Both the position numbers and the translations under genes were made by a program. A DNA stretch of 64,000 nucleotides from Erwinia_E haradaeae_A (GTDB taxonomy: Bacteria > Pseudomonadota > Gammaproteobacteria > Enterobacterales > Enterobacteriaceae): contig NZ_LR217725.1 in the NCBI RefSeq assembly GCF_900698965.1, positions 1,000,937 through 1,064,936 on the forward strand. Direction: 5' to 3'. The notes under the pieces were generated by a model. It was not told the origin of the DNA and did not search any database. It saw only the letters and a list, made by a program, of their open reading frames with translations. Positions within the stretch are counted from its first letter, which is position 1, and every line of letters starts with the position of its first letter. Positions 20,040 through 32,732 of this stretch are shown here, piece after piece.

Positions 20040-21257
20040 ATGGATCACTATGATATAGTTATTTTTGGAGGTGGGATTGTTGGATTATCAGTAGCTTATG
20101 GCTTAAAAGATATAGGCCTCCGGGTAGTCATAATCGAATCGGTTTTACCAAGGCCTGATATAGATAAAGACATTTTATTTCCTAATGCAAAACGCTTCTC
20201 AGCCTTAAATCAAGCGAGCAAGCTATTATTCCAATACTTTGGTATATGGAATCATATATTAAATACGAATACTAGTGCTTTCTATCGTGTAGAGGCTTGG
20301 GAACGAGATAGTTTTGGATATATTAATTTTGACGAAGGTTTAACAAAAAATCATTTGCGCCCTCTAGGATATGTTATTGAAAACCAAGAGGTACATGGTC
20401 TACTTTGGCAGCATGTAAGCAATCTAAATCATATGACAATTGTCATACGAAAAAAGATCACAGGGGTTTCTGTTACGGATAAAGAAGCTCTAATTTCGTT
20501 TACAAATGGTACTATGATCTCTACTAGTCTAATAGTTGCAGCAGACGGAACACACTCATGGCTTCGCCAACATGCTAAAATACCAGCATTATTTTGGGAT
20601 TACAGACATCATGCGCTAATTGCTAATATTCGTACAGAAATCCCTCATAAAGACGCAGCTTATCAAGTATTCCACGCTAACAGTGTGCTTGCTTTTCTTC
20701 CTCTGAAAGACCCATATTTAAGCGCCATTGTATGGTCTCTGCCACCAGAGAAAGCTGAATATTTAATGAACGCCTCAGAAAGAGTATTCAATCAGAAGTT
20801 GTCAGTCAGCTTTGATGTCAGACTTGGACTATGTAATGTAGTAGGCTCACGCCAGGTCTTTCCATTGCAAGGATGTTATGCACAAAAATTGATTTCCAAC
20901 CGACTGGTTTTGGTCGGAAACTCTGCACATACCATTCATCCTTTAGCAGGCCAAGGTTTAAACATTGGCCTTATGGATGCAGCCGAACTTATTGGTGAAG
21001 TTCGCCGCCTGCAACATCAAGGTAAGGATATTGGTAAGTATCAATATCTACGCCGTTATGAGAGACAACGCAGGTATAACACACATAAAATATTACTGAG
21101 CACAGAGGGGTGCTATAGAATATTCATGGGTGATCATTTAGGAAAAAAAATTTTACGTGATAGCTTGCTTCGAATGGTAAATCAACTGCCAGGTATTAAG
21201 TCTTACCTGTTAGAGCATGCACAAGGTATGACACATATACCAAATTGGTTACGTTAA
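20040..21257 (+). CDS. ubiI: 2-octaprenylphenol hydroxylase (UbiI/VisC)
   Basis: Flavin monooxygenase catalysing C5 hydroxylation in aerobic ubiquinone synthesis. It has an N-terminal FAD motif GGGIVG (residues 10-15), the DG motif in VAADGTHS near 168, and GNSAHTIHP at 293-301. The length is 405 residues (E. coli 400). Position after ubiH, and the substrate-domain segment RVEAWERDSFG, support UbiI rather than UbiF. It ends the pepP operon before a strong terminator. An AGAGAAAAG ribosome site precedes the ATG. Confidence 0.93.
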   Translation: MDHYDIVIFGGGIVGLSVAYGLKDIGLRVVIIESVLPRPDIDKDILFPNAKRFSALNQASKLLFQYFGIWNHILNTNTSAFYRVEAWERDSFGYINFDEGLTKNHLRPLGYVIENQEVHGLLWQHVSNLNHMTIVIRKKITGVSVTDKEALISFTNGTMISTSLIVAADGTHSWLRQHAKIPALFWDYRHHALIANIRTEIPHKDAAYQVFHANSVLAFLPLKDPYLSAIVWSLPPEKAEYLMNASERVFNQKLSVSFDVRLGLCNVVGSRQVFPLQGCYAQKLISNRLVLVGNSAHTIHPLAGQGLNIGLMDAAELIGEVRRLQHQGKDIGKYQYLRRYERQRRYNTHKILLSTEGCYRIFMGDHLGKKILRDSLLRMVNQLPGIKSYLLEHAQGMTHIPNWLR

Positions 21258-21316
21258 TAATTATAGGATTTTATCCTACTGATCTATAAAATTCTTACGT
21301 GTGAATGTATAAAATA

Positions 21317-21345
21317 AAAGACCACCGATATTAGGTGGTCTTTTT
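21317..21345. terminator. Bidirectional terminator between ubiI and the rRNA operon
   Basis: The inverted repeat AAAAGACCACC / GGTGGTC followed by five T on the plus strand, with a T-rich run also after it on the minus strand, forms a classic intrinsic terminator. It lies between the convergent ubiI and 5S rRNA ends and can serve both. Confidence 0.88.
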
Positions 21346-21351
21346 GATTTG

Positions 21352-21471
21352 ATGCCTAGCAGTTCCCTACTCTCACATGGGGAGACCCCACACTACCATC
21401 GGCACTACGGCGTTTCACTTCTGAGTTCGGCATGGGATCAGGTGGAGCCACCGCGCTATGGCCGCTAGACA
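21352..21471 (-). rRNA. rrf: 5S ribosomal RNA
   Basis: 120 nt, the same length as E. coli 5S and highly similar throughout. Ends were set by the terminal stem: the 5' TGTCTAGCGG pairs with the 3' end read as complement of 21352-21361. It is the last gene of the minus-strand rRNA operon. Confidence 0.96.
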
Positions 21472-21573
21472 AGATTATTGTATCTATTTAATGATGGATG
21501 ATTGGTGTTTAATTTAAAAAACAATCTCTTTATTACAAGCTGAATGTTATATGATTCCAATTTTGCATTAGAA

Positions 21574-21590
21574 GACGCTTCTGGTGTTGT
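21574..21590 (-). other. 3' half of the 23S processing stem
   Basis: Together with 24531-24546 this flank extends the 23S terminal stem: 14 pairs continuing from the mature ends, a bulged A, 3 pairs, one mismatch and 7 pairs. It is the expected RNase III substrate for releasing pre-23S. Confidence 0.75.
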
Positions 21591-24528
<2,938 letters not shown>

Positions 24529-24598
24529 TTACAACCCACAAGCGTCTTGTGAATTGTTTATCTTGCTAATTGCTAAATTCTCAGCTTGTTTCAAATTT

Positions 24599-24608
24599 TT
24601 AAAGAGCG
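24599..24608 (-). promoter_or_regulatory. Spacer boxA antitermination site
   Basis: CGCTCTTTAA followed by AAA lies just upstream of 23S, the same place and nearly the same sequence as the spacer boxA of E. coli rrn operons, which loads the Nus/SuhB antitermination complex. Confidence 0.75.
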
Positions 24609-24692
24609 CTATACTTGTTACTATAGTCATAGTATCAAAATTACTACCACACTATAACACACTATCTATAAATTATAAATTTATACATTAAA

Positions 24693-24720
24693 AGTTATAA
24701 GTTATAAGTTATAAGTTATA
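24693..24720. repeat. AGTTATA heptamer repeat, four copies
   Basis: Four exact tandem 7-bp copies lie within the rRNA spacer. Confidence 0.85.
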
Positions 24721-24858
24721 ATATATGTGCAGTTCACACACTGCACGATACATACTAACTAATATTTTTATTATATAATAAAAATATTTTATTATATAAT
24801 AAAAATATTTTATAGTAAAAATATTTTTTAAGAAACTTATATTTTACAATCGCCTACA

Positions 24859-24934
24859 TGGTGGAGTTAAGCGGGCTCGAACCGCTGACCCCCTGCGTGC
24901 AAAGCAGGCGCTCTCCCAGCTGAGCTATAACCCC
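24859..24934 (-). tRNA. alaT: tRNA-Ala(TGC)
   Basis: 76 nt including an encoded CCA. The cloverleaf is complete, with anticodon TGC in CTTTGCACG and a G3:U70 pair in the acceptor stem (GGGGTTA with TAACTCC), the alanine identity element. It lies between tRNA-Ile and 23S as in ile-ala type rrn operons. Confidence 0.97.
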
Positions 24935-25070
24935 ATCGAACTAAAAGATATGTCATTATGAACTAGCCAATTCAATATATAAAATTCCAAAATTTATGCT
25001 CAGGCAGTTGTCTGTTTAATTTTGCGCCGTACACTGTTTCAGTGTAACCTGAAAGTATCATGTATAAAAT

Positions 25071-25147
<77 letters not shown>

Positions 25148-25177
25148 ACAAAGATTTTGCTTGTTTATTTTGATTCA

Positions 25178-25199
25178 TCAAAAAATCTGTGTGGACACT
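25178..25199 (-). other. 3' half of the 16S processing stem
   Basis: This 22-nt flank is complementary to the leader at 27098-27119 over all 22 positions if G-U pairs are allowed. It matches the E. coli element around CCACACAGATT. It should form the long stem cut by RNase III to release pre-16S. Confidence 0.85.
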
Positions 25200-25221
25200 T
25201 CGCGGGATGCTATCATTAAGT

Positions 25222-26763
<1,542 letters not shown>

Positions 26764-26963
26764 AATTCGATTCTATCACTGAGAACGATACTCAATACTC
26801 AGTAACGTTAAAGCATGAACGATATACTAATTTTATATTTTATATATTTTATATATCGTATATATTTTAATATATTATTAGTATAAAATTTATTATTAGT
26901 ATAAAATACTAGTATAAAATATATATACTAAATATTATTTTTAGCAATGAATTACTAAAAATT

Positions 26964-27004
26964 ATACTACTACGAATTTTAGTAGTAGTATATACTACTA
27001 AAAT
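26964..27004 (-). repeat. Overlapping alternative hairpins in the rRNA leader
   Basis: Two perfect stems share bases: 10 bp (26964-26973 with 26982-26991) and 12 bp (26976-26987 with 26993-27004). They cannot form at the same time. Confidence 0.6.
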
Positions 27005-27097
27005 ACTAAACTATATAGTAGTATATAGTTACATTAGTAGTTCGCTCTTAAAGACTATATATATCTTAGCACTTTTGGTGCTGATAAACATCCTTTG

Positions 27098-27119
27098 AGT
27101 GCCCACACAGATTTTCTGA
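27098..27119 (-). other. 5' half of the 16S processing stem
   Basis: Leader sequence TCAGAAAATCTGTGTGGGCA (minus strand) pairs with the flank at 25178-25199 on the far side of 16S. Confidence 0.85.
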
Positions 27120-27124
27120 TAAAT

Positions 27125-27134
27125 TGTTAAAGAA
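27125..27134 (-). promoter_or_regulatory. Leader boxA antitermination site
   Basis: TTCTTTAACA followed by ATTTATCAG is nearly identical to the E. coli rrn leader boxA region. Confidence 0.85.
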
Positions 27135-27183
27135 CGGCAGAAATTTTTTAAGAAACTTCAATACTTCCTGCTATAAGTAATAT

Positions 27184-27211
27184 AGCATACACCTTTATTT
27201 TATCAAGTCAA
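27184..27211 (-). promoter_or_regulatory. rRNA operon P2-like promoter
   Basis: TTGACT (27206-27211), a 16-bp spacer and TATGCT (27184-27189) align position for position with E. coli rrn P2, which has TTGACT, 16 bp and TATTAT. boxA follows at the expected distance. Confidence 0.75.
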
Positions 27212-27398
27212 CTTTTTTTTAAAAGATTTCACTTTATTATAACATTACTATTGAAGAGGTAGCGAGTCTTTTATAGCACAATCAGAGGTTCAGAGATAAT
27301 GCTAGTTCAGAATTATAGTATTTGGTTCACTATCTGTTCTAAGGTTGCTTATTTATATAACAATATAACAACAAACTTCTTTAAGAAGTAAATGATTA

Positions 27399-27426
27399 GC
27401 ACCCTCTACTTGAAGGTAGAGGGTGC
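27399..27426 (-). terminator. groESL terminator hairpin
   Basis: Perfect 11-bp GC-rich arms (27399-27409 and 27416-27426) begin 17 bp after the groEL stop codon. The sequence beyond the stem on the minus strand is only moderately T-rich, but place and stem stability suit termination. Confidence 0.7.
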
Positions 27427-27442
27427 AGTCAAGAAAGCGACA

Positions 27443-29089
27443 TTACATCATGCCGCCCATACCACCACCCATACCACTATTAGTTGCTGCGCCAACATCA
27501 GGTGCATCACCTTTAGGTAAATCTGTTACCATACATTCAGTAGTAATCATTAGCCCAGCAACAGAAGATGCGTATTGCAACGCAGAGCGAGTCACTTTGG
27601 TTGGATCAAGAATTCCGAAACCAATCATGTCTCCATACTCTTCAGTTTGGGCGTTATAACCGTAATTACCTTCGCCTAATTTTACAGTATTAGTTACGAC
27701 AGAAGCCTCTGCACCAGCGTTAGAAACGATCTGACGCATTGGAGATTCCATCGCGCGTAAAGCCACTTTGATACCTACGTTTTGATCTTCATTCTGACCA
27801 CGCAAATCTGCAAGTAACGATGCGACTCTTACTAAAGCTACACCACCACCAGCTACTACGCCTTCATCAACTGCGGCGCGAGTAGCATTCAGAGCATCCT
27901 CAACGCGTGCTTTTTTCTCTTTCATTTCAACTTCAGTTGCTGCGCCTACTTTAACTACAGCCACACCACCTGCGAGTTTTGCAACACGCTCTTGAAGTTT
28001 TTCACGATCATAATCTGAAGTCGCTTCTTCTATCTGTTGACGAATTTGCGTTACACGACCTGCGATAGCCGCTTCTTTACCACTACCATCAATAATTGTT
28101 GTGGTATCTTTAGTAACCACGACCCGTTTTGCCTGACCCATATCTTCTACAACGGCTTTTTCTAACTCCATGCCGAGCTCTTCTGAAATAACAGTACCAC
28201 CAGTCAACACTGCTATATCCTGTAACATTGCTTTACGGCGATCTCCAAATCCTGGTGCTTTTACCGCAGCCACTTTAACGATGCCACGCATAGTATTCAC
28301 GACTAAAGTAGCTAATGCCTCACCTTCAACATCTTCTGCAATAATTAATAGTGATTTTCCAGCTTTAGCAACAGACTCCAATGTAGGTAAAAGTTCACGA
28401 ATATTAGACAGTTTTTTATCTATAAGCAAGATAAAAGGAGACTCTAACTCTACAGAACCAGTGTCTGGCTTGTTAATAAAGTAAGGAGATAAATAACCAC
28501 GATCAAACTGCATACCTTCTACAACAGCTAACTCATCCTGAAGACTAGTACCTTCCTCAACACTAATAACACCTTCTTTTCCTACTTTTTCCATTGCCTT
28601 TGCGATAAGCTCACCAACAGTTTCATCAGCATTTGCCGAAATAGTACCTACTTGAGCAATGCCTTTATAGTCATTGCATGGAACTGATAATTTTTTTAAC
28701 TCCTCTACGGCAGCAATCACTGCTTTATCAATACCGCGCTTCAAATCCATTGGATTCATACTAGCGGCCACTGCTTTAAGACCTTCATTTACAATAGACT
28801 GAGCCAATACAGTTGCGGTGGTTGTTCCATCACCAGCAGCTTCATTAGCCTTAGAGGCTACTTCTTTCACCATCTGAGCACCCATATTTTCAAACTTGTC
28901 TTCAAGTTCTATTTCACGAGCTACAGATACACCGTCTTTAGTGATATTGGGCGCACCAAAAGACTTATCAAGAATTACATTGCGACCTTTTGGTCCTAAA
29001 GTTACTTTCACTGCATCAGCTAATATATTAACTCCACGCAACATTTTTACGCGCGCATCATTACCGAACTTTACATCTTTAGCTGCCAT
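27443..29089 (-). CDS. groL: Chaperonin GroEL
   Basis: 60-kDa chaperonin that forms the double-ring folding chamber with GroES. The 548-residue length equals E. coli. The ATP-binding segments GPKGRNVILDK and DGTTTATVL, the apical domain, and the C-terminal GGM tail are all intact. An AAGGAAAA ribosome site precedes the ATG. It lies 101 bp downstream of groES in one operon; that spacer contains a 15-bp tandem duplication. In reduced symbionts GroEL is usually very abundant and buffers destabilised proteins. Confidence 0.98.
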   Translation of the reverse strand: MAAKDVKFGNDARVKMLRGVNILADAVKVTLGPKGRNVILDKSFGAPNITKDGVSVAREIELEDKFENMGAQMVKEVASKANEAAGDGTTTATVLAQSIVNEGLKAVAASMNPMDLKRGIDKAVIAAVEELKKLSVPCNDYKGIAQVGTISANADETVGELIAKAMEKVGKEGVISVEEGTSLQDELAVVEGMQFDRGYLSPYFINKPDTGSVELESPFILLIDKKLSNIRELLPTLESVAKAGKSLLIIAEDVEGEALATLVVNTMRGIVKVAAVKAPGFGDRRKAMLQDIAVLTGGTVISEELGMELEKAVVEDMGQAKRVVVTKDTTTIIDGSGKEAAIAGRVTQIRQQIEEATSDYDREKLQERVAKLAGGVAVVKVGAATEVEMKEKKARVEDALNATRAAVDEGVVAGGGVALVRVASLLADLRGQNEDQNVGIKVALRAMESPMRQIVSNAGAEASVVTNTVKLGEGNYGYNAQTEEYGDMIGFGILDPTKVTRSALQYASSVAGLMITTECMVTDLPKGDAPDVGAATNSGMGGGMGGMM

Positions 29090-29137
29090 TTGATATTTTC
29101 CTTATGATATGATATTAACATTCGTCAAGTATTCAGT

Positions 29138-29167
29138 GCTATAGATATAATCGCTATAGATATAATC
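29138..29167. repeat. 15-bp tandem duplication between groES and groEL
   Basis: Two exact adjacent copies of GCTATAGATATAATC are found in the operon spacer. They enlarge the intercistronic distance without touching either ribosome site. Confidence 0.8.
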
Positions 29168-29190
29168 AAATATAAGATATAATCTAATTT

Positions 29191-29484
29191 TTATGCCTCA
29201 ACAACCGCTAGAATATCACTCTCTGAAAGAATTAAAACTTCTTCATTATCAATTTTTTCAGTTTTAACGCCATAACCTTCATTAAAGATAACTACATCAC
29301 CTACTTTAACATCCATAGGTCTAACTTCACCAGTGTCCAGAACCCGACCATTACCAACTGCCATGACTTCACCACGAGTGGATTTTCCTGCAGCAGTACC
29401 AGTCAGTACAATGCCACCAGATGACTTAGATTCAGCTTCTGCACGCTTGACTATTACACGATCATGTAAGGGGCGAATTTTCAT
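29191..29484 (-). CDS. groS: Co-chaperonin GroES
   Basis: The heptameric lid of the GroEL chamber. 97 residues, as in E. coli. It starts MKIRPLHDRVIVKR, and the mobile loop ESKSSGGIVLTGTA with the hydrophobic IVL contact is intact. A strong AAGGAG ribosome site precedes the ATG. It is the first gene of the groES-groEL operon and has a sigma-32-type promoter 84-113 bp upstream of the start codon. Confidence 0.98.
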   Translation of the reverse strand: MKIRPLHDRVIVKRAEAESKSSGGIVLTGTAAGKSTRGEVMAVGNGRVLDTGEVRPMDVKVGDVVIFNEGYGVKTEKIDNEEVLILSESDILAVVEA

Positions 29485-29567
29485 TGTTAGCTCTCCTTTG
29501 AGTAACCTTGTTAGTTTCAGATAAAAGCCAACTATACGATAAACAGTAAGCGACCTCTACAATTAGA

Positions 29568-29597
29568 TAGATGTGGTTATATTAATGCTCTTTCAAG
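29568..29597 (-). promoter_or_regulatory. Sigma-32 (heat-shock) promoter of groESL
   Basis: The -35 element CTTGAAA (29591-29597, within CCCCTTGAAA) and the -10 element CCACATCTA (29568-29576) are separated by 14 bp. They match the RpoH consensus CTTGAAA / CCCCATnT with one clear mismatch, and resemble the E. coli groE promoter. Confidence 0.8.
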
Positions 29598-30135
29598 GGG
29601 TAAGTGATATTTTTTTTATTTAGGTCACTAACATCAGTCAAGATGCCTACTACAAAACATAGTCTTAAATATAAGATTAGTCTACATTTTAATAGTTAGA
29701 TCTGAATACTCATAGTTAGGCATGAATGTATTAATAATGCTATTCATACATATGTAATAACTACAATAATTAACTATAATCATATCTAAATAACTCACTC
29801 ATAATCACTAAATAACTAAATCACTGAATAACTAAATATGAATATTAAATATAAAAATTCAATACAATTCAATACAAATATAACTATTATCACGTATCCA
29901 TGAGGATACTACTATGGGCTCTTACAAGAAAAATGAAAATAAAACTTAACAACCGCTTATCTTGTCGCTATTCCAACCACACTACCCACTTCAGTAATTA
30001 CACAAAGCAAAAATGATATTACTGATATTACTAATGCAAAACGTTGTAATGTAATTATGTTGTAATTATGTAATGAAGATACGACTTCTACTAGATCTTA
30101 AAGGTTAATGCTTTTAGAGTTAGAGGTTAATGATT
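29598..30135. other. Intergenic region upstream of groES
   Basis: AT-rich with imperfect ACTAAATA-type repeats around 29760-29840. No gene is seen. Confidence 0.55.
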
Positions 30136-30675
30136 TTAAAGATTAACCCAACCAGGCATATATTCTGCGCCTAAAAAATTTAACATATACAGTATCATCA
30201 TAACCACCATCATCGAGAAATCGACACCACTTACAGGTGGAATAAGTCGACGAATTGGTATCATTAATGGCTCTGTCAACTGTATCAACACATAATCAAT
30301 GGCACTGCGTCCATGACCAACCCAACCAGTCAATGATCGTGACATCATAACCCAAAACACTAGCGTCCCTACGGATTTCAGTAATAGCACTAACCCAAAA
30401 TAAAAGAAAATAGGCTCTAAGCGAAATACCTTTAAAATTACTGGTGCTGATACTACACTTATCATGTATGCTATAAATAATGCAACCACATCCCATGATC
30501 CAGTATATGTAAAAATACGATGGAATGGATCAAGCACAGGCCTGGTGATTTTTATTGTCAGCTGTGACAATGGATTATAACAATCACAATTCACCCACTG
30601 TAACCAGATATGTAATAACAAGACCTTGATATACGTGGTTATAATAATGGTTACTAAAAAAATCAATGCGAGCAT
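30136..30675 (-). CDS. yggT: YggT family membrane protein
   Basis: Small inner-membrane protein of two YggT repeats, each with about two membrane segments; the repeats end in similar motifs, RPVLDPFHRI and EPLMIPIRRLIPP. In E. coli it has been linked to osmotic and potassium stress, but its biochemical role is not settled. The length is 179 residues (E. coli 188). It follows yggS by 61 bp, as in E. coli. The start ATG has a usable GGAG site upstream. Confidence 0.9.
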   Translation of the reverse strand: MLALIFLVTIIITTYIKVLLLHIWLQWVNCDCYNPLSQLTIKITRPVLDPFHRIFTYTGSWDVVALFIAYMISVVSAPVILKVFRLEPIFFYFGLVLLLKSVGTLVFWVMMSRSLTGWVGHGRSAIDYVLIQLTEPLMIPIRRLIPPVSGVDFSMMVVMMILYMLNFLGAEYMPGWVNL

Positions 30676-30736
30676 GAGACTCCTAAAGTAAAATGTTGAT
30701 TGGCGTATTGTCTATAGAACTTAAAACTAACTAAAT

Positions 30737-31420
30737 TTATGCTCGCCCTCGAGTACCAAAAATTGCAGTACCAATGCGAACCATCGTGCTACCTGCTATA
30801 ATTGCAATTTCCATATCATGACTCATTCCTAAAGATAAAGTATCAATACTAGGATATGTATCCTGTAAATTTTGAAATACCTCTGATATTTTTTGATAAA
30901 CTATCAATTGACGGTGATAACTGTCTTTTAGTGCTGGAATTGCCATTAAACCTCTGAATCTTAAGTTTGGCAATTCAGATACGTGTTGTGCTAATACCGA
31001 GAGCTTTTCTAATGACACACCTGATTTCGTTTTTTCATTGTTAATATTGATCTGAATTAATACATTTAATGGCTTTCGGGAAGTTTCACGCTGATAATTA
31101 AGACGATCGGCACATTTTACAGAATGGATACTCTGACACCAATCAAAATATTTCGCTACCAAACGACTTTTGTTAGATTGCACTGGGCCGATAAAATGCC
31201 ACGTCAAACCTAGATTAAGCAAAAGTTGAATTTTTTCTACTCCTTCCTGTATGTAGTTTTCACCAAAACAATCTTGCCCCACCACTATTGCATGCTTAAT
31301 GTCAGTAATAGTTTTAGCTTTACTAACTGCTAGTAAAGTCACTTCTTTTGGGTCGCGCTTACATTTTTCTGTTGCCACCAAGATACGCTGACGAATGTTT
31401 TTTATGTTGTCTTTGATCAT
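30737..31420 (-). CDS. yggS: PLP homeostasis protein YggS/PLPBP
   Basis: Pyridoxal-phosphate-binding protein that keeps vitamin B6 and amino acid pools balanced. It adopts a single-domain alanine-racemase-like barrel without known catalysis. The PLP lysine is K34 in LLAVSKAK; HFIGPVQSNK and LSLGMSHDMEIAI are phosphate-binding and C-terminal family motifs. The length is 227 (E. coli 234). It forms a pair with yggT downstream. SerC in this window is a PLP enzyme, but no direct link is shown. Confidence 0.94.
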   Translation of the reverse strand: MIKDNIKNIRQRILVATEKCKRDPKEVTLLAVSKAKTITDIKHAIVVGQDCFGENYIQEGVEKIQLLLNLGLTWHFIGPVQSNKSRLVAKYFDWCQSIHSVKCADRLNYQRETSRKPLNVLIQININNEKTKSGVSLEKLSVLAQHVSELPNLRFRGLMAIPALKDSYHRQLIVYQKISEVFQNLQDTYPSIDTLSLGMSHDMEIAIIAGSTMVRIGTAIFGTRGRA

Positions 31421-31581
31421 ACAATAAGCAACCTACACCGAAACTAAACTTAAATTTTAAATTAATTTTAAATTACAGAATACAGTTGAATATTGGGTAT
31501 TCATACAGAGTAAATAAAAAATCATATAATAAATGCACATTAATAATAAAATTATTAATTGAATTAATTAAATTAATTTAA

Positions 31582-31634
31582 TTAAATTAGTTAAATTAGT
31601 TAAATTAGTTAAATTAGTTAAATTAGTTAAATTA
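31582..31634. repeat. TTAAATTAG 9-bp repeat, nearly six copies
   Basis: Five exact copies (31582-31626) and an eight-base partial sixth. Confidence 0.88.
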
Positions 31635-31660
31635 TTAAATTAATTAAATAATAATTTAAA

Positions 31661-31735
31661 TAATAAATAATAAATAATAAATAATAAATAATAAATAATA
31701 AATAATAAATAATAAATAATAAATAATAAATAATA
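31661..31735. repeat. TAATAAA heptamer repeat, ten copies
   Basis: Ten exact copies (31661-31730) and a partial eleventh. It is the longest microsatellite in the window and should vary in length between isolates. Confidence 0.9.
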
Positions 31736-31928
31736 TTATTATATTAATAATATACTACCTGTACTGCTATTGCATTTTTTTCACTTTTTTGAACTAGATC
31801 CACCCAATATCATGTTCGGTGTGTAATAGCAACTTGTGCATTTTGAATCACAGCTCTTACACGCTGCCTGAGCATTTTTTATTTTTAAAAAACCACAATA
31901 GTCATTAATCTACCAATGGTGTAGATAG

Positions 31929-32732
31929 TCAATGAATTAAAGAAAAAGTTTCTGCTGAAGTCTGAGGAACTGAATAATAAAGAGGATAGCGAACTAACAT
32001 TAAATATAGCCCCTGAGCATATGCAGTCGCAGCAGCTAGTTGACGATTTTTGTTTAATAAAACATTACCGATCCAATCCTCAGGTTGATGACCACAACCA
32101 ACCTCTATTAAGCTACCGACGATGTTTCTCACCATATGATGAACAAAGGAGTTAGCCTGGATATCAATAAAAACATATAAACCATGCCTTGTTACGGTAA
32201 GATCAATCACAGATCTCTTCGGGCTCTGTGATTGACATTGCCTAGAACGAAATGATGTGAAATCATTTTCACCCAAAAGACACTGAGCTGAACGTTGCAT
32301 TTTATCCGTGTCTAAAAAATCACCAAAATATGTAACACCAGCGGAAAAAATAGCAGAACGATGATGCGGGTGATTATAGATTATATACCGATAGCTTCGC
32401 GAAATAGCACTAAAACGCGCATGGAACGAATTTGGCATCACTTTTACCCAACAGACAACAATATCCGCTGGCAAATGAGAATTAACGCCTCTTATCCAGG
32501 CGATATCCTTACGTTTAGATATAGTTTCAAAATGAATAACTTGCCCAATAGCATGGACCCCTGCATCTGTACGTCCTGCGCAAACTACATTGATCACGTG
32601 ATTAGCAATTTTTGCTATTGCTCGTTCCAACTCTTCTTGTACGCTATGCGCTTCACGCTGTCTCTGCCATCCGCAATAATGAGTTCCGTCATATTCAACG
32701 CCGAATGCTAATTTTATAATAGAATTTAGCAT
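31929..32732 (-). CDS. truA: tRNA pseudouridine synthase A
   Basis: Makes pseudouridine at positions 38-40 of tRNA anticodon stems. The catalytic aspartate is D56 in CAGRTDAGVHA. Other family segments are GVEYDGTHYCGWQRQ, HARFSAISRSYRY and SFVHHMVRNIVG. The length is 267 residues (E. coli 270). An AGGAAAA ribosome site lies before the ATG. It stands alone on the minus strand. Confidence 0.96.
   Translation of the reverse strand: MLNSIIKLAFGVEYDGTHYCGWQRQREAHSVQEELERAIAKIANHVINVVCAGRTDAGVHAIGQVIHFETISKRKDIAWIRGVNSHLPADIVVCWVKVMPNSFHARFSAISRSYRYIIYNHPHHRSAIFSAGVTYFGDFLDTDKMQRSAQCLLGENDFTSFRSRQCQSQSPKRSVIDLTVTRHGLYVFIDIQANSFVHHMVRNIVGSLIEVGCGHQPEDWIGNVLLNKNRQLAAATAYAQGLYLMLVRYPLYYSVPQTSAETFSLIH

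Larger units (their letters stand above)
24529..24858 (-). other. Internal transcribed spacer tRNA-Ala to 23S
   Basis: The spacer contains the 5' half of the 23S processing stem (24531-24546), a boxA-like CGCTCTTTAA at 24599-24608 on the minus strand, four 7-bp AGTTATA repeats at 24693-24720, and an AT-only 28-bp palindrome at 24761-24788 that is partly duplicated downstream. Confidence 0.7.
26764..27442 (-). promoter_or_regulatory. rRNA operon leader and promoter region
   Basis: This region contains, in transcription order on the minus strand, a promoter at 27184-27211, boxA at 27125-27134, the 5' half of the 16S processing stem at 27098-27119, and an AT-rich segment 26820-27060 with overlapping hairpins. 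A further TATAAT at 27236-27241 may be the -10 of an upstream P1-type promoter, but its -35 is poor. The groEL terminator hairpin lies at 27399-27426. Confidence 0.75.
31421..31928. other. Intergenic region yggS-truA with AT-rich tandem repeats
   Basis: No gene is seen. The centre consists of two adjoining microsatellites, a 9-bp and a 7-bp array. Confidence 0.65.

Noticed and set aside
28170..28484. 104-codon frame opposite groEL
   Set aside because: Antisense shadow of a highly conserved coding sequence.
31582..31735. CRISPR-like array
   Set aside because: Repeats are adjoining 9-bp and 7-bp microsatellites without spacers; no cas genes are present.
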